In this document: piece after piece, positions 1 to 5,340 of the stretch
Position numbering within the stretch: position 1 is the stretch's first letter
How the letters are laid out: each line of letters starts with the position of its first letter
Assembly: GCA_902493155.1 (NCBI GenBank)
Contig: CABUOE010000163.1
Span: 1 to 5,340 of the forward strand
Direction: 5' to 3'
Source: an uncultured Eubacteriales bacterium
GTDB lineage: Bacteria; Bacillota; Clostridia; Oscillospirales; Ruminococcaceae
DNA: 5,340 bases
Notes under the pieces: generated by a model
Told to the model about the DNA's origin: nothing
Database searches by the model: none
Seen by the model: only the letters and a program-made list of their open reading frames with translations
Program-made: the position numbers and the translations under genes

Positions 1-534
1 GATGGATTTGATGGTCTCTAAGTAAGCTTTGGCGTCGGCAGAGCTTCTCATATCCGGCTCGGATACGATTTCGATAAGCGGTACGCCGCAGCGGTTAAAG
101 TCAACTAAAGTCCCGGTAAAGCTGTCGTCGTGGATGAGCTTGCCAGCGTCCTCCTCGATGTGGATACGGGTCACGCCGATACGCTTCTCCTCCCCGTCCA
201 CTAACACGTCTACATAGCCGTGCTCGCACAGCGGGATGTCAAACTGGCTGATCTGATAGGCCTTAGGCAGGTCGGGGTAAAAGTAATTTTTCCGGTCCTG
301 TTTGGAGACGGGGTTGATGGTGCAGTTTAAGGCGTAGCCCATCTTGACGGCGTACTCGACAACCTTTTCGTTGAGGGTCGGGAGGGTGCCGGGCATTCCC
401 ATGCAGATGGGGCAGCACTGGGTGTTTACTTCCAGGCCAAAGGCGTTTTTGCAGCTACAGTAAATTTTCGATTCAGTATTCAGTTCCGCGTGGACTTCTA
501 GGCCCACCACGGTCTCGTAATCGGTGTATGCCAT
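1..534 (-). CDS. gatB: Asp/Glu-tRNA amidotransferase subunit B (GatB), N-terminal part
   Basis: GatB is the tRNA-binding and kinase-like subunit of GatCAB. It phosphorylates the side chain of mischarged Glu-tRNA(Gln) or Asp-tRNA(Asn) with ATP and then transfers to it the ammonia released by GatA. My translation gives 178 residues with no stop, running off the left edge; the family is about 475 residues, so the rest of the cradle domain and the helical/YqeY tRNA-binding tail lie outside. Visible hallmarks are GLEVH (11-15, with E13 and H15 at the metal site), YFYPDLPK (84-91) and HIEEDAGK (125-132), all in the kinase-like cradle. Cysteines 26, 28, 41 and 44 form a CxC...CPxC set that could bind zinc, as reported for some homologues (from memory). 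The start ATG (532-534) follows AGGAGG (544-549) by 9 nt. The gene lies 21 nt after gatA, so co-translation from one mRNA is expected. Family assignment is close to certain. Confidence 0.97.
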   Translation of the reverse strand, partial: MAYTDYETVVGLEVHAELNTESKIYCSCKNAFGLEVNTQCCPICMGMPGTLPTLNEKVVEYAVKMGYALNCTINPVSKQDRKNYFYPDLPKAYQISQFDIPLCEHGYVDVLVDGEEKRIGVTRIHIEEDAGKLIHDDSFTGTLVDFNRCGVPLIEIVSEPDMRSSADAKAYLETIKSI

Positions 535-543
535 GATGTTGTT

Positions 544-549
544 CCTCCT
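544..549 (-). promoter_or_regulatory. Ribosome binding site of gatB
   Basis: A perfect AGGAGG lies on the minus strand within the 21-nt gap between the gatA stop and the gatB ATG, 9 nt ahead of that ATG. It fixes the gatB start and is the strongest Shine-Dalgarno match in the cluster. Confidence 0.85.
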
Positions 550-555
550 ACTTCC

Positions 556-2019
556 CTATTGTAACGTCGCCGACAGGTCAAACCCGCCCACAAGCTGTTC
601 GTAGCAGTTTGCCGTGTCAAACAGCGTCTGCTCACTGAACTTGGAACCGATGAGCTGACAGCCGATGGGCAGTTTCTTGCCGTCAAAGCCGCAGGGCATA
701 CTGATGGCGGGAAGCCCCGCAATGTTAATCATAACAGTGAGAAGGTCGTTCATATACATCTTGACCGGGTCGCTCTCGTTTTCCCCGATTTTGAAGGCGG
801 TGTCGGGGGTGGTGGGGGTCAGGAGCAGGTCACACTGGGTGAAGGCGTCGGCGTACTGCTTCTGAATGAGCTGCTGGGTGAACTTCGCCTTTTTGTAGTA
901 GGCGTCGTAGTAGCCGGAGGACAGCACGTAGGTTCCCAGCATGATACGGCGCTTGACTTCGTCGCCGAAGCCCTCGCTGCGGGTGTTTTCGTAGAGCTCT
1001 TCGAGACTCCCAAAGTTTTCCGTCCGGTAGCCGTATTTTACCCCGTCGAACCGGGCTAAGTTAGAGGAAGCCTCCGCCGAAGCGATGATGTAGTAGGCGG
1101 AAAGGGCGTAATCGGTGCTGGGCAACGAAACGTCAACCAGCGTCGCCCCCATCTTTTCGTACTCTTTGGCCACCTTCATGACCGCTTCCTTGACGTCGGC
1201 GGTGACGCCTTCGGCGAAATATTCTTTCGGAAGGCCGATTTTAAGGCCCTTCACGTCGGATTTGAGGTTTTTTGTAAAATCCGGATATTCCCTCGAAACG
1301 GTTGTGGTATCCATGGGGTCTTTGCCGCAGATGGCGGAGTAAGTCATGGCCAGATCCTTGACGCTGCGGCCGATGGGGCCGATCTGGTCAAGAGAGGAAG
1401 CAAAGGCCACCAGACCGTAACGGGAAACCGAACCGTAGGTGGGTTTGAGCCCCACAACGCCGCAGTAAGCCGAAGGCTGCCGGATAGAGCCGCCGGTATC
1501 GGAGCCTAAAGTGACGATGGCTTCCCCCGCCGCAACCGCCGCAGCACTTCCGCCGGAAGATCCGCCGGGCACATAATCGGTGTTATAAGGGTTTTTGGTC
1601 TTTTTAAAAGCGGAATTTTCGGTGGAGGAGCCCATGGCGAACTCGTCCATGTTGAGCTTGCCTAAATAGACGCAGTCGGTTTTGTTCATTTTTTCGATGA
1701 CCGTCGCGTCGTAGGGCGGCACGAAGTTTTCAAGCATTTTGGAGGCGCAGGTAGCGGGCATTCCCTTGAGGCAGATGTTGTCCTTAATGCCCACGGGGAT
1801 TCCAGCCAAAGGGTGAAGGCTCTCCCCTGCTGCCCGACGGTCGTCTACCTCAGCCGCTTTTTTGAGAGCCCCCTCTCTGTCCACCGACAGGTAGGCCCCA
1901 ATTTCGTCCTCCTTGGCGTCGATGCGTCCGAGAACGGATTTTGTCAGCTCCACGCTGGAGCACTCTTTATTCTGGAGCATCCGAGAAAGCTCAGATGCCT
2001 GAAGCTTATAAAGTTCCAT
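556..2019 (-). CDS. gatA: Asp/Glu-tRNA amidotransferase subunit A (GatA), glutaminase
   Basis: GatA is the glutaminase of the cytoplasmic GatCAB complex. It hydrolyses glutamine and sends ammonia through an internal channel to GatB, which amidates Glu-tRNA(Gln) and/or Asp-tRNA(Asn). The protein is 487 residues, the usual full length, and is an amidase-signature enzyme throughout. The catalytic Lys / cis-Ser / Ser triad is visible as K79 (in GIKDN), S154 (in PGGSSGGS) and S178 (in GSDTGGSIR). R358 and D425, which hold the substrate glutamine in the Staphylococcus aureus enzyme (numbering from memory), fall at the same positions here. A glutamine-using amidotransferase is therefore better supported than a generic amidase. 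The ATG (2017-2019) follows an AAGGAAAGGA stretch ending 11 nt upstream, and the gene starts 27 nt after gatC. It ends with TAG at 556-558, 21 nt before gatB. Nothing is truncated or missing. Confidence 0.98.
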   Translation of the reverse strand: MELYKLQASELSRMLQNKECSSVELTKSVLGRIDAKEDEIGAYLSVDREGALKKAAEVDDRRAAGESLHPLAGIPVGIKDNICLKGMPATCASKMLENFVPPYDATVIEKMNKTDCVYLGKLNMDEFAMGSSTENSAFKKTKNPYNTDYVPGGSSGGSAAAVAAGEAIVTLGSDTGGSIRQPSAYCGVVGLKPTYGSVSRYGLVAFASSLDQIGPIGRSVKDLAMTYSAICGKDPMDTTTVSREYPDFTKNLKSDVKGLKIGLPKEYFAEGVTADVKEAVMKVAKEYEKMGATLVDVSLPSTDYALSAYYIIASAEASSNLARFDGVKYGYRTENFGSLEELYENTRSEGFGDEVKRRIMLGTYVLSSGYYDAYYKKAKFTQQLIQKQYADAFTQCDLLLTPTTPDTAFKIGENESDPVKMYMNDLLTVMINIAGLPAISMPCGFDGKKLPIGCQLIGSKFSEQTLFDTANCYEQLVGGFDLSATLQ

Positions 2020-2046
2020 AAATCTGATTGTCCTTTCCTTCGATTG

Positions 2047-2316
2047 TTAGTCCACGACCTTAGGGACGACGATACAGCCCGCCTGAACTTCCGGGGCGTT
2101 TTTTAAGAGCTCGTCCCGGGTGAATTTCTTCTCGGGGACGTCCTTTCTCATCTCCATAGGGTTATCCGGATCGATCAAAGCGCCCGACGCGTCGATATCG
2201 GGGAGCTTTTCCACCATTGCAACGATGTTTTCCATCTCTTTTTCGAACTTTGCCTCTTCTTCCGGCGAAAATTTCAGCTTAGAAAGCTTCGCCAGACGTT
2301 TCATGTCGATTTTCAT
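2047..2316 (-). CDS. gatC: Asp/Glu-tRNA amidotransferase subunit C (GatC)
   Basis: GatC is the small non-catalytic subunit that wraps around the GatA-GatB interface and stabilises the amidotransferase. The 89-residue product is slightly shorter than the typical 95-100. It shows the family layout: an N-terminal helical pair beginning with LAKLSKLKF (8-16) and an acidic amphipathic helix (18-37), then a linker with RKDV (57-60), and the conserved RDELLKNAPE (67-76) and VPKVV (84-88) segments that thread along GatA. The chosen ATG (2314-2316) follows GGAGGT (2326-2331) by 9 nt; a second in-frame ATG at codon 5 would be too close to nothing resembling a ribosome site, so the first is preferred. 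It is the first gat gene, 62 nt after ligA, and is followed 27 nt later by gatA. The order gatC-gatA-gatB is the common Firmicute one. Confidence 0.96.
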   Translation of the reverse strand: MKIDMKRLAKLSKLKFSPEEEAKFEKEMENIVAMVEKLPDIDASGALIDPDNPMEMRKDVPEKKFTRDELLKNAPEVQAGCIVVPKVVD

Positions 2317-2353
2317 GAATTTATGACCTCCAAAAATTGATCTTTTCTATGTA

Positions 2354-2373
2354 CGGACGCTGAGAAGCGCCCG
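2354..2373 (-). other. Stem-loop in the ligA-gatC spacer
   Basis: Read on the minus strand, an 8-bp stem (CGGGCGCT / AGCGTCCG) closes a UCUC tetraloop, starting 5 nt after the ligA stop codon. Seven pairs are Watson-Crick and one is G-U. The same position would be an A-C mismatch in plus-strand RNA, so the fold suits the direction of the ligA-gat transcript. It is not followed by a U run (next bases are UACAUAGAAAAG), so I do not call it an intrinsic terminator. It could protect or mark a 3' end, or be a processing site, between ligA and gat mRNA. Function is inference. Confidence 0.45.
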
Positions 2374-2378
2374 AAAAT

Positions 2379-4352
2379 TTACAAATCAAGCATCCGGTTA
2401 AATTCCTCTTCGCTGAGGATTTGCACCCCAAGCTGCTGGGCCTTTGTCAGCTTGCTGCCTGCGTCCTCGCCGGCTAAAACGAAGTCGGTCTTTTTGGACA
2501 CCGAAGAGCTGACCTTGCCGCCGTTTTTCTCGATAAGGGCTTTGGCCTCGTTTCTCGTGTAGGTGGGCAGCGTCCCGGTCAGCACAAAAGTCTTGCCCGT
2601 AAACAGGTCGGTCTTTTCCTCCACGTCCTCGGTGAGCTTTACCCCCGCCTGCCGGAGCTTTTCGATGAGCTCCCGCGTTTCAGGCTTGCTGAAATAATGG
2701 ACGACGCTTTCTGCCATGGTGTCGCCGTAGCCGTCGATGGCGGTGATATCCTCTACCGAAGCCTCAAAAATCTGATCGATGGTGGGAAAATGCTCGGCTA
2801 AAAGCTTTGCCGCCCGTTCGCCGATGTTGCGGATACCCAATCCGAACAGCAGATGGGAAAGTCCCCTCTCCTTGGACGCCTTAATGGCGTTTACGAGGTT
2901 CTGGGCAGACAAATCGCCCATCCTCTCGAGAGGGCTTAGCTGCTCCGGCTTGAGAGCGTACAAATCCGCCGGAGAGGCAATGAGGTTATTTTGCAGGAGA
3001 AGCTCGACAATGGCGGGCCCCAAGCCTTCAATGTTCATGGCGTTTCGTGTAGCGAAGTGGATGAGATTTCGCCGCACCGTGGCAGGACAGGCGGGATTGA
3101 CACAGCGGATAACCGCCTCGTCCCCGTCTTTGACTGTCTCACTGCCGCAGACCGGGCAATGGTCGGGGATGAAATAGGGAACGCTTCCCTCCCCGTGCCG
3201 CACCGATTTCAGCACCTCGGGGATAATGTCCCCCGCTTTCCGCACCAAAATCGTATCGCCGATGCGGATGTCCTTCTCGGTGATAAAATCCTGGTTGTGG
3301 AGCACCGCCCGGCTTACCGTCGTCCCCGCCAGCGTGATGGGATCAAAGGAAGCTGTCGGCGTCAACGCGCCGGTACGCCCTACGTTGATCTGGATTTCCC
3401 GCAGGATAGTTTCTTTCTCCTCCGGCGGGTACTTAAAGGCCACCGCCCACTTGGGGAACTTGGTGGTAGCGCCCAGCTGTTCACGCTCGGAAAAATCGTC
3501 CACCTTGACGACAGCTCCGTCGATTTCGAAAGAAAACTGGTTCCTATTTTCACCGATTTGAAGAATTTCGGCCACAACCTCGTTAAAGTCAGTGAACCGT
3601 TTATAAGACGGTGTCACCGCAAAACCCAGGCTTTTTAAGTAATCCAGCGATTCTTTGTGAGAGGAAAGCTCCTTTCCTTCGATCTGCTGGATGTTAAAGG
3701 CGAAGATGGAAAGTTTCCGTTGAGCGGTGATTTTCGGGTCTTTCTGCCGCAGGCCGCCTGCCGCCGCGTTTCTGGGGTTTTTGAAGGGCTCCTCCTCGTT
3801 TTTGAGCTGTTCTTCCACCAGGGATTCAAACACCGCACGGGGCATGTACACCTCTCCGCGGACTTCCAGGAAGGGAAGCTTTTCCGGAAGCTCCTGAGGA
3901 ATATCTTCGATGGTCATCAGGTTTAAGGTCACGTCCTCGCCCACAAGGCCGTTTCCCCGGGTGGAACCCCGCGTAAACCGTCCATCCCGGTATTCGAGGG
4001 AGACCGATAATCCGTCGATTTTCGGCTCCACCACGTACTGGGGATTCGGGATCACCGCCCGGCATCGCTCGTCGAAGGCGAAGAGTTCGTCGGTGCTGAA
4101 CACGTCCTGCAAAGACCCCATCTGCACTGTGTGCTCCACTTTTTCAAAGGTGTTGTACAGCACGTCGCCTACCCGCTGGGTCGGGGAATCGAGGCGAATC
4201 CAATCAGGGTGCTCCTCCTCCAGCTTTTTGAGCTCCACCATCATCATATCGTAATCATAGTCGCTAATAACGGGGGCATCCTTTGTATAGTAGAGCTTGC
4301 TGTGGTAGTTTAGTTCTTCCACCAGCTCATTGTAGCGTTTGCTCGGCTCCAT
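2379..4352 (-). CDS. ligA: NAD-dependent DNA ligase LigA
   Basis: LigA seals 3'-OH/5'-phosphate nicks during Okazaki fragment joining and repair, using NAD+ to adenylate its active lysine. From the ATG at 4350-4352 the protein is 657 residues, close to the usual 660-680. Domains in order: Ia NAD-binding region with YYTKDAPVISDYDYD (21-35); adenylation domain with the KIDG motif (K111 nucleophile) and later EIDGAVVK (276-283) and KYPP (307-310); OB fold with NVGRTGALTP (323-332); a four-cysteine zinc finger (C399, C402, C417, C422); helix-hairpin-helix repeats (about 430-570, including IEGLG and GIRNIG); and a C-terminal BRCT domain (about 581-657, with GKTFVLTGTL). All expected domains are intact. 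The reading frame stays open 33 codons further upstream, but that extension covers the promoter and lacks family similarity; AGGAAGG 11 nt ahead of the chosen ATG and the usual N-terminus support this start. It leads the gat genes. Confidence 0.98.
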   Translation of the reverse strand: MEPSKRYNELVEELNYHSKLYYTKDAPVISDYDYDMMMVELKKLEEEHPDWIRLDSPTQRVGDVLYNTFEKVEHTVQMGSLQDVFSTDELFAFDERCRAVIPNPQYVVEPKIDGLSVSLEYRDGRFTRGSTRGNGLVGEDVTLNLMTIEDIPQELPEKLPFLEVRGEVYMPRAVFESLVEEQLKNEEEPFKNPRNAAAGGLRQKDPKITAQRKLSIFAFNIQQIEGKELSSHKESLDYLKSLGFAVTPSYKRFTDFNEVVAEILQIGENRNQFSFEIDGAVVKVDDFSEREQLGATTKFPKWAVAFKYPPEEKETILREIQINVGRTGALTPTASFDPITLAGTTVSRAVLHNQDFITEKDIRIGDTILVRKAGDIIPEVLKSVRHGEGSVPYFIPDHCPVCGSETVKDGDEAVIRCVNPACPATVRRNLIHFATRNAMNIEGLGPAIVELLLQNNLIASPADLYALKPEQLSPLERMGDLSAQNLVNAIKASKERGLSHLLFGLGIRNIGERAAKLLAEHFPTIDQIFEASVEDITAIDGYGDTMAESVVHYFSKPETRELIEKLRQAGVKLTEDVEEKTDLFTGKTFVLTGTLPTYTRNEAKALIEKNGGKVSSSVSKKTDFVLAGEDAGSKLTKAQQLGVQILSEEEFNRMLDL

Positions 4353-4363
4353 AAATCGCTGAA

Positions 4364-4370
4364 CCTTCCT
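4364..4370 (-). promoter_or_regulatory. Ribosome binding site deciding the ligA start
   Basis: AGGAAGG on the minus strand lies 11 nt before the ATG at 4350-4352. It favours this start over the in-frame ATGs further upstream, the first of which (4449-4451) would place the promoter inside the coding region. Confidence 0.65.
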
Positions 4371-4400
4371 TATTTCTATTCTCTTATAGGCATATGGATT

Positions 4401-4409
4401 AGTATACCA
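4401..4409 (-). promoter_or_regulatory. Extended -10 promoter of ligA (ligA-gatCAB)
   Basis: The minus strand reads TGG-TATACT, a TGn extended -10 with 5 of 6 matches to TATAAT. The -35 position at 17-bp spacing (4424-4429, TACCGA) is poor, which is typical of extended -10 promoters, and a run of seven A lies in the spacer. Transcription would start near 4394, giving a leader of about 41 nt. No other good promoter is seen before gatC, so this probably drives ligA and, at least in part, gatCAB. Confidence 0.6.
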
Positions 4410-4499
4410 CATTTTTTTCCATTTCGGTAGTACCGGCGGCAATTTTTGCAAAGAATATCAAAAGAAAACTGGAAACAGAGGGCTATTTTATCAATTTAC

Positions 4500-4528
4500 T
4501 TGCAATGCAGAAGGTTTTTCGCTATAAT
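4500..4528 (+). promoter_or_regulatory. Sigma-A type promoter of the glycosyltransferase gene
   Basis: TTGCAA (4500-4505, 4 of 6 to TTGACA) is separated by exactly 17 bp from a perfect TATAAT (4523-4528) on the plus strand. The surrounding DNA is much more AT-rich than the genes on either side. Transcription would start near 4535, giving a leader of about 87 nt before the ATG at 4622. It is divergent from the ligA promoter, with about 95 bp between the two -10 boxes on opposite strands. Confidence 0.75.
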
Positions 4529-4531
4529 TAA

Positions 4532-4572
4532 TCTTGTGTTGTTATGTCCACAGGACGGATTTTTTCACAAGA
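4532..4572 (+). other. Possible folded leader ahead of the glycosyltransferase gene
   Basis: TCTTGTG (4532-4538) can pair perfectly with CACAAGA (4566-4572). Inside that loop GTCC (4546-4549) pairs with GGAC (4553-4556) around a 3-nt loop, followed 3 nt later by six T (4560-4565). The short hairpin plus T-run is terminator-like but too weak to call, and the outer stem would lose its first bases if transcription starts at about 4535. It matches no riboswitch I know. Confidence 0.25.
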
Positions 4573-4604
4573 ACACCATCTGCATCTAACAGACAACTCA
4601 TGGA

Positions 4605-4609
4605 AAGGA
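4605..4609 (+). promoter_or_regulatory. Ribosome binding site of the glycosyltransferase gene
   Basis: AAGGA ends 12 nt before the ATG at 4622, a long but acceptable spacing. Two other ATGs at 4600 and 4609 are in another frame that soon stops, so 4622 is the start; the conserved N-terminus begins directly there. Confidence 0.55.
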
Positions 4610-4621
4610 TGTATACCCACT

Positions 4622-5340
4622 ATGAAAGTTGCACTTTTCGCGGAGACTTATCTCCCTTATATCAACGGCGTCGTCACCCACGTCAAGCTCCTCAAGGAAG
4701 GTCTTGAAAAATTGGGGCATGAAGTCTTAGTCGTCACCGCCGATCCAGACACCCATCGTCACTACATTCAAAACGGAGTGCTCCACTGCCCGGCCAAGGC
4801 TTTCAAACGGTTTTACGACTACGGCATCGCCATGCCGTTAAGCCACAAGCGCCTCAAAATGATCGAGGACTTCGACCCGGACATTATTCATCTGCATCAG
4901 GAGTTCAGTATCGGTATCTCAGCGGCTCACATTGCCAAAAAGCTGAAAAAACCGCTGGTCTATACCCTCCACACAATGTACGATGACTATATTTACTACG
5001 TGGCGCCGAAGCCGCTGATTCCCTTTGTGACGAAGCTCTCCCACCATTATTTCAAATTGTTTGCAAAACGGGCAAATGCCATCACAGGCCCGTCCAAGAA
5101 GTGTGACGAGTATATCAAAAATGACTGTAAGATGGACAAAGACGTCGTGGTTGTCCCCAATCCTGTGGAACTGGACAAATTTGCTCCTCACAACATCACG
5201 GAGGAAGACAAACGCGCCTTCCGGCATAAGTACGGCATCCAGGATGACGAAATGGCGGTCTGCTTCTGCGGACGCATCGACCGGGAAAAAAGCGTCGATG
5301 TAATTTTAGACTATTGGGCTGCCAAAGTACAGCCCTCTGA
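4622..5340 (+). CDS. GT4 family glycosyltransferase, N-terminal part; possible diacylglycerol glucosyltransferase
   Basis: This is a retaining GT-B fold glycosyltransferase of the GT4 type, cytoplasmic and probably membrane-associated. The window holds 239 codons and the right edge cuts it; the family is about 380-400 residues, so most of the nucleotide-sugar-binding domain, including the EX7E motif, is not visible. Seen in order: a first beta strand and acceptor loop ETYLPYINGVVTHV (8-21) with no signal peptide, LGHEVLVVTA (31-40), DIIHLHQEF (87-95), LHTMYDDYIYYV (116-127), the interdomain NPVELDKF (180-187), and GRIDREKS (217-224), which opens the C-terminal Rossmann domain. The HTMYDDY segment and a basic patch around 139-150 recall 1,2-diacylglycerol 3-glucosyltransferases (alMGS/DgdA-like) that make membrane glycolipids; this substrate is inference, and a mannosyl- or other lipid/polysaccharide transferase remains possible. 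It is transcribed away from ligA from its own promoter, and a downstream partner may follow outside the window. Confidence 0.88.
   Translation, partial: MKVALFAETYLPYINGVVTHVKLLKEGLEKLGHEVLVVTADPDTHRHYIQNGVLHCPAKAFKRFYDYGIAMPLSHKRLKMIEDFDPDIIHLHQEFSIGISAAHIAKKLKKPLVYTLHTMYDDYIYYVAPKPLIPFVTKLSHHYFKLFAKRANAITGPSKKCDEYIKNDCKMDKDVVVVPNPVELDKFAPHNITEEDKRAFRHKYGIQDDEMAVCFCGRIDREKSVDVILDYWAAKVQPS

Noticed and set aside
498..722. 74-codon minus-strand frame across the gatA 3' end and gatB start
   Set aside because: It overlaps the well-supported gatA and gatB frames and its own translation has no coherent protein character.
1813..2106. 97-codon plus-strand frame over the gatA/gatC junction
   Set aside because: It is antisense to two certain genes and their conserved termini, with no supporting motif.
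2317..2378. Intrinsic terminator or gat promoter in the ligA-gatC spacer
   Set aside because: The hairpin has no U tract after it, and the spacer shows no convincing -35/-10 pair at suitable spacing.
2991..3638. A 215-codon open frame on the plus strand, antisense to ligA
   Set aside because: It lies wholly inside the intact ligA gene, has no recognisable domain or good ribosome site, and its translation is the arginine/histidine-rich text expected of an antisense shadow.
4353..4451. In-frame 33-codon N-terminal extension of ligA
   Set aside because: It contains the extended -10 box at 4401-4409, has no family similarity, and the ATG at 4350-4352 has a better-placed AGGAAGG and gives the normal LigA N-terminus.
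4546..4565. Intrinsic terminator in the glycosyltransferase leader
   Set aside because: The stem is only 4 bp with a 3-nt loop and is separated from the T-run by GGA, too weak for a confident terminator.
4919..5227. 102-codon minus-strand frame inside the glycosyltransferase gene
   Set aside because: It is antisense to a clearly coding GT4 frame and has no recognisable domain.

Overview
The window is an ordinary core-genome segment, most likely from a low-GC-ancestry Firmicute (class Clostridia, probably Oscillospiraceae/Ruminococcaceae-like) with moderately GC-rich coding DNA. The reasons are an NAD-dependent DNA ligase gene followed by gatC-gatA-gatB, strong AGGAGG-type ribosome binding sites, and a GT4 glycosyltransferase whose text resembles Firmicute diacylglycerol glucosyltransferases. 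The taxonomic call is inference from style and gene content, not from a marker search.

Layout. Positions 1-4352 on the minus strand hold one co-directional cluster, read right to left: ligA (2379-4352), gatC (2047-2316), gatA (556-2019) and the first 178 codons of gatB (1-534, cut by the window edge). The gaps are 62, 27 and 21 nt, and gatC and gatB each have a clear Shine-Dalgarno site in the gap. Positions 4353-4621 form a 269-nt AT-rich divergent regulatory region. An extended -10 promoter points left into ligA, and a near-consensus TTGCAA-17-TATAAT promoter points right. From 4622 to the right edge runs the first 239 codons of a family 4 glycosyltransferase on the plus strand.

How the genes work together. 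GatC, GatA and GatB form the tRNA-dependent amidotransferase that turns mischarged Glu-tRNA(Gln) (and in many bacteria Asp-tRNA(Asn)) into Gln-tRNA(Gln)/Asn-tRNA(Asn). All catalytic and glutamine-binding residues that can be checked in GatA are present. LigA seals nicks during replication and repair; it shares the operon, not the pathway. The glycosyltransferase is divergently transcribed and probably acts on membrane lipid.

I found no mobile element, CRISPR array, RNA gene, frameshift or novel system. The only structure not explained by the genes is a hairpin between ligA and gatC and a possible folded leader ahead of the glycosyltransferase; both are modest signals.
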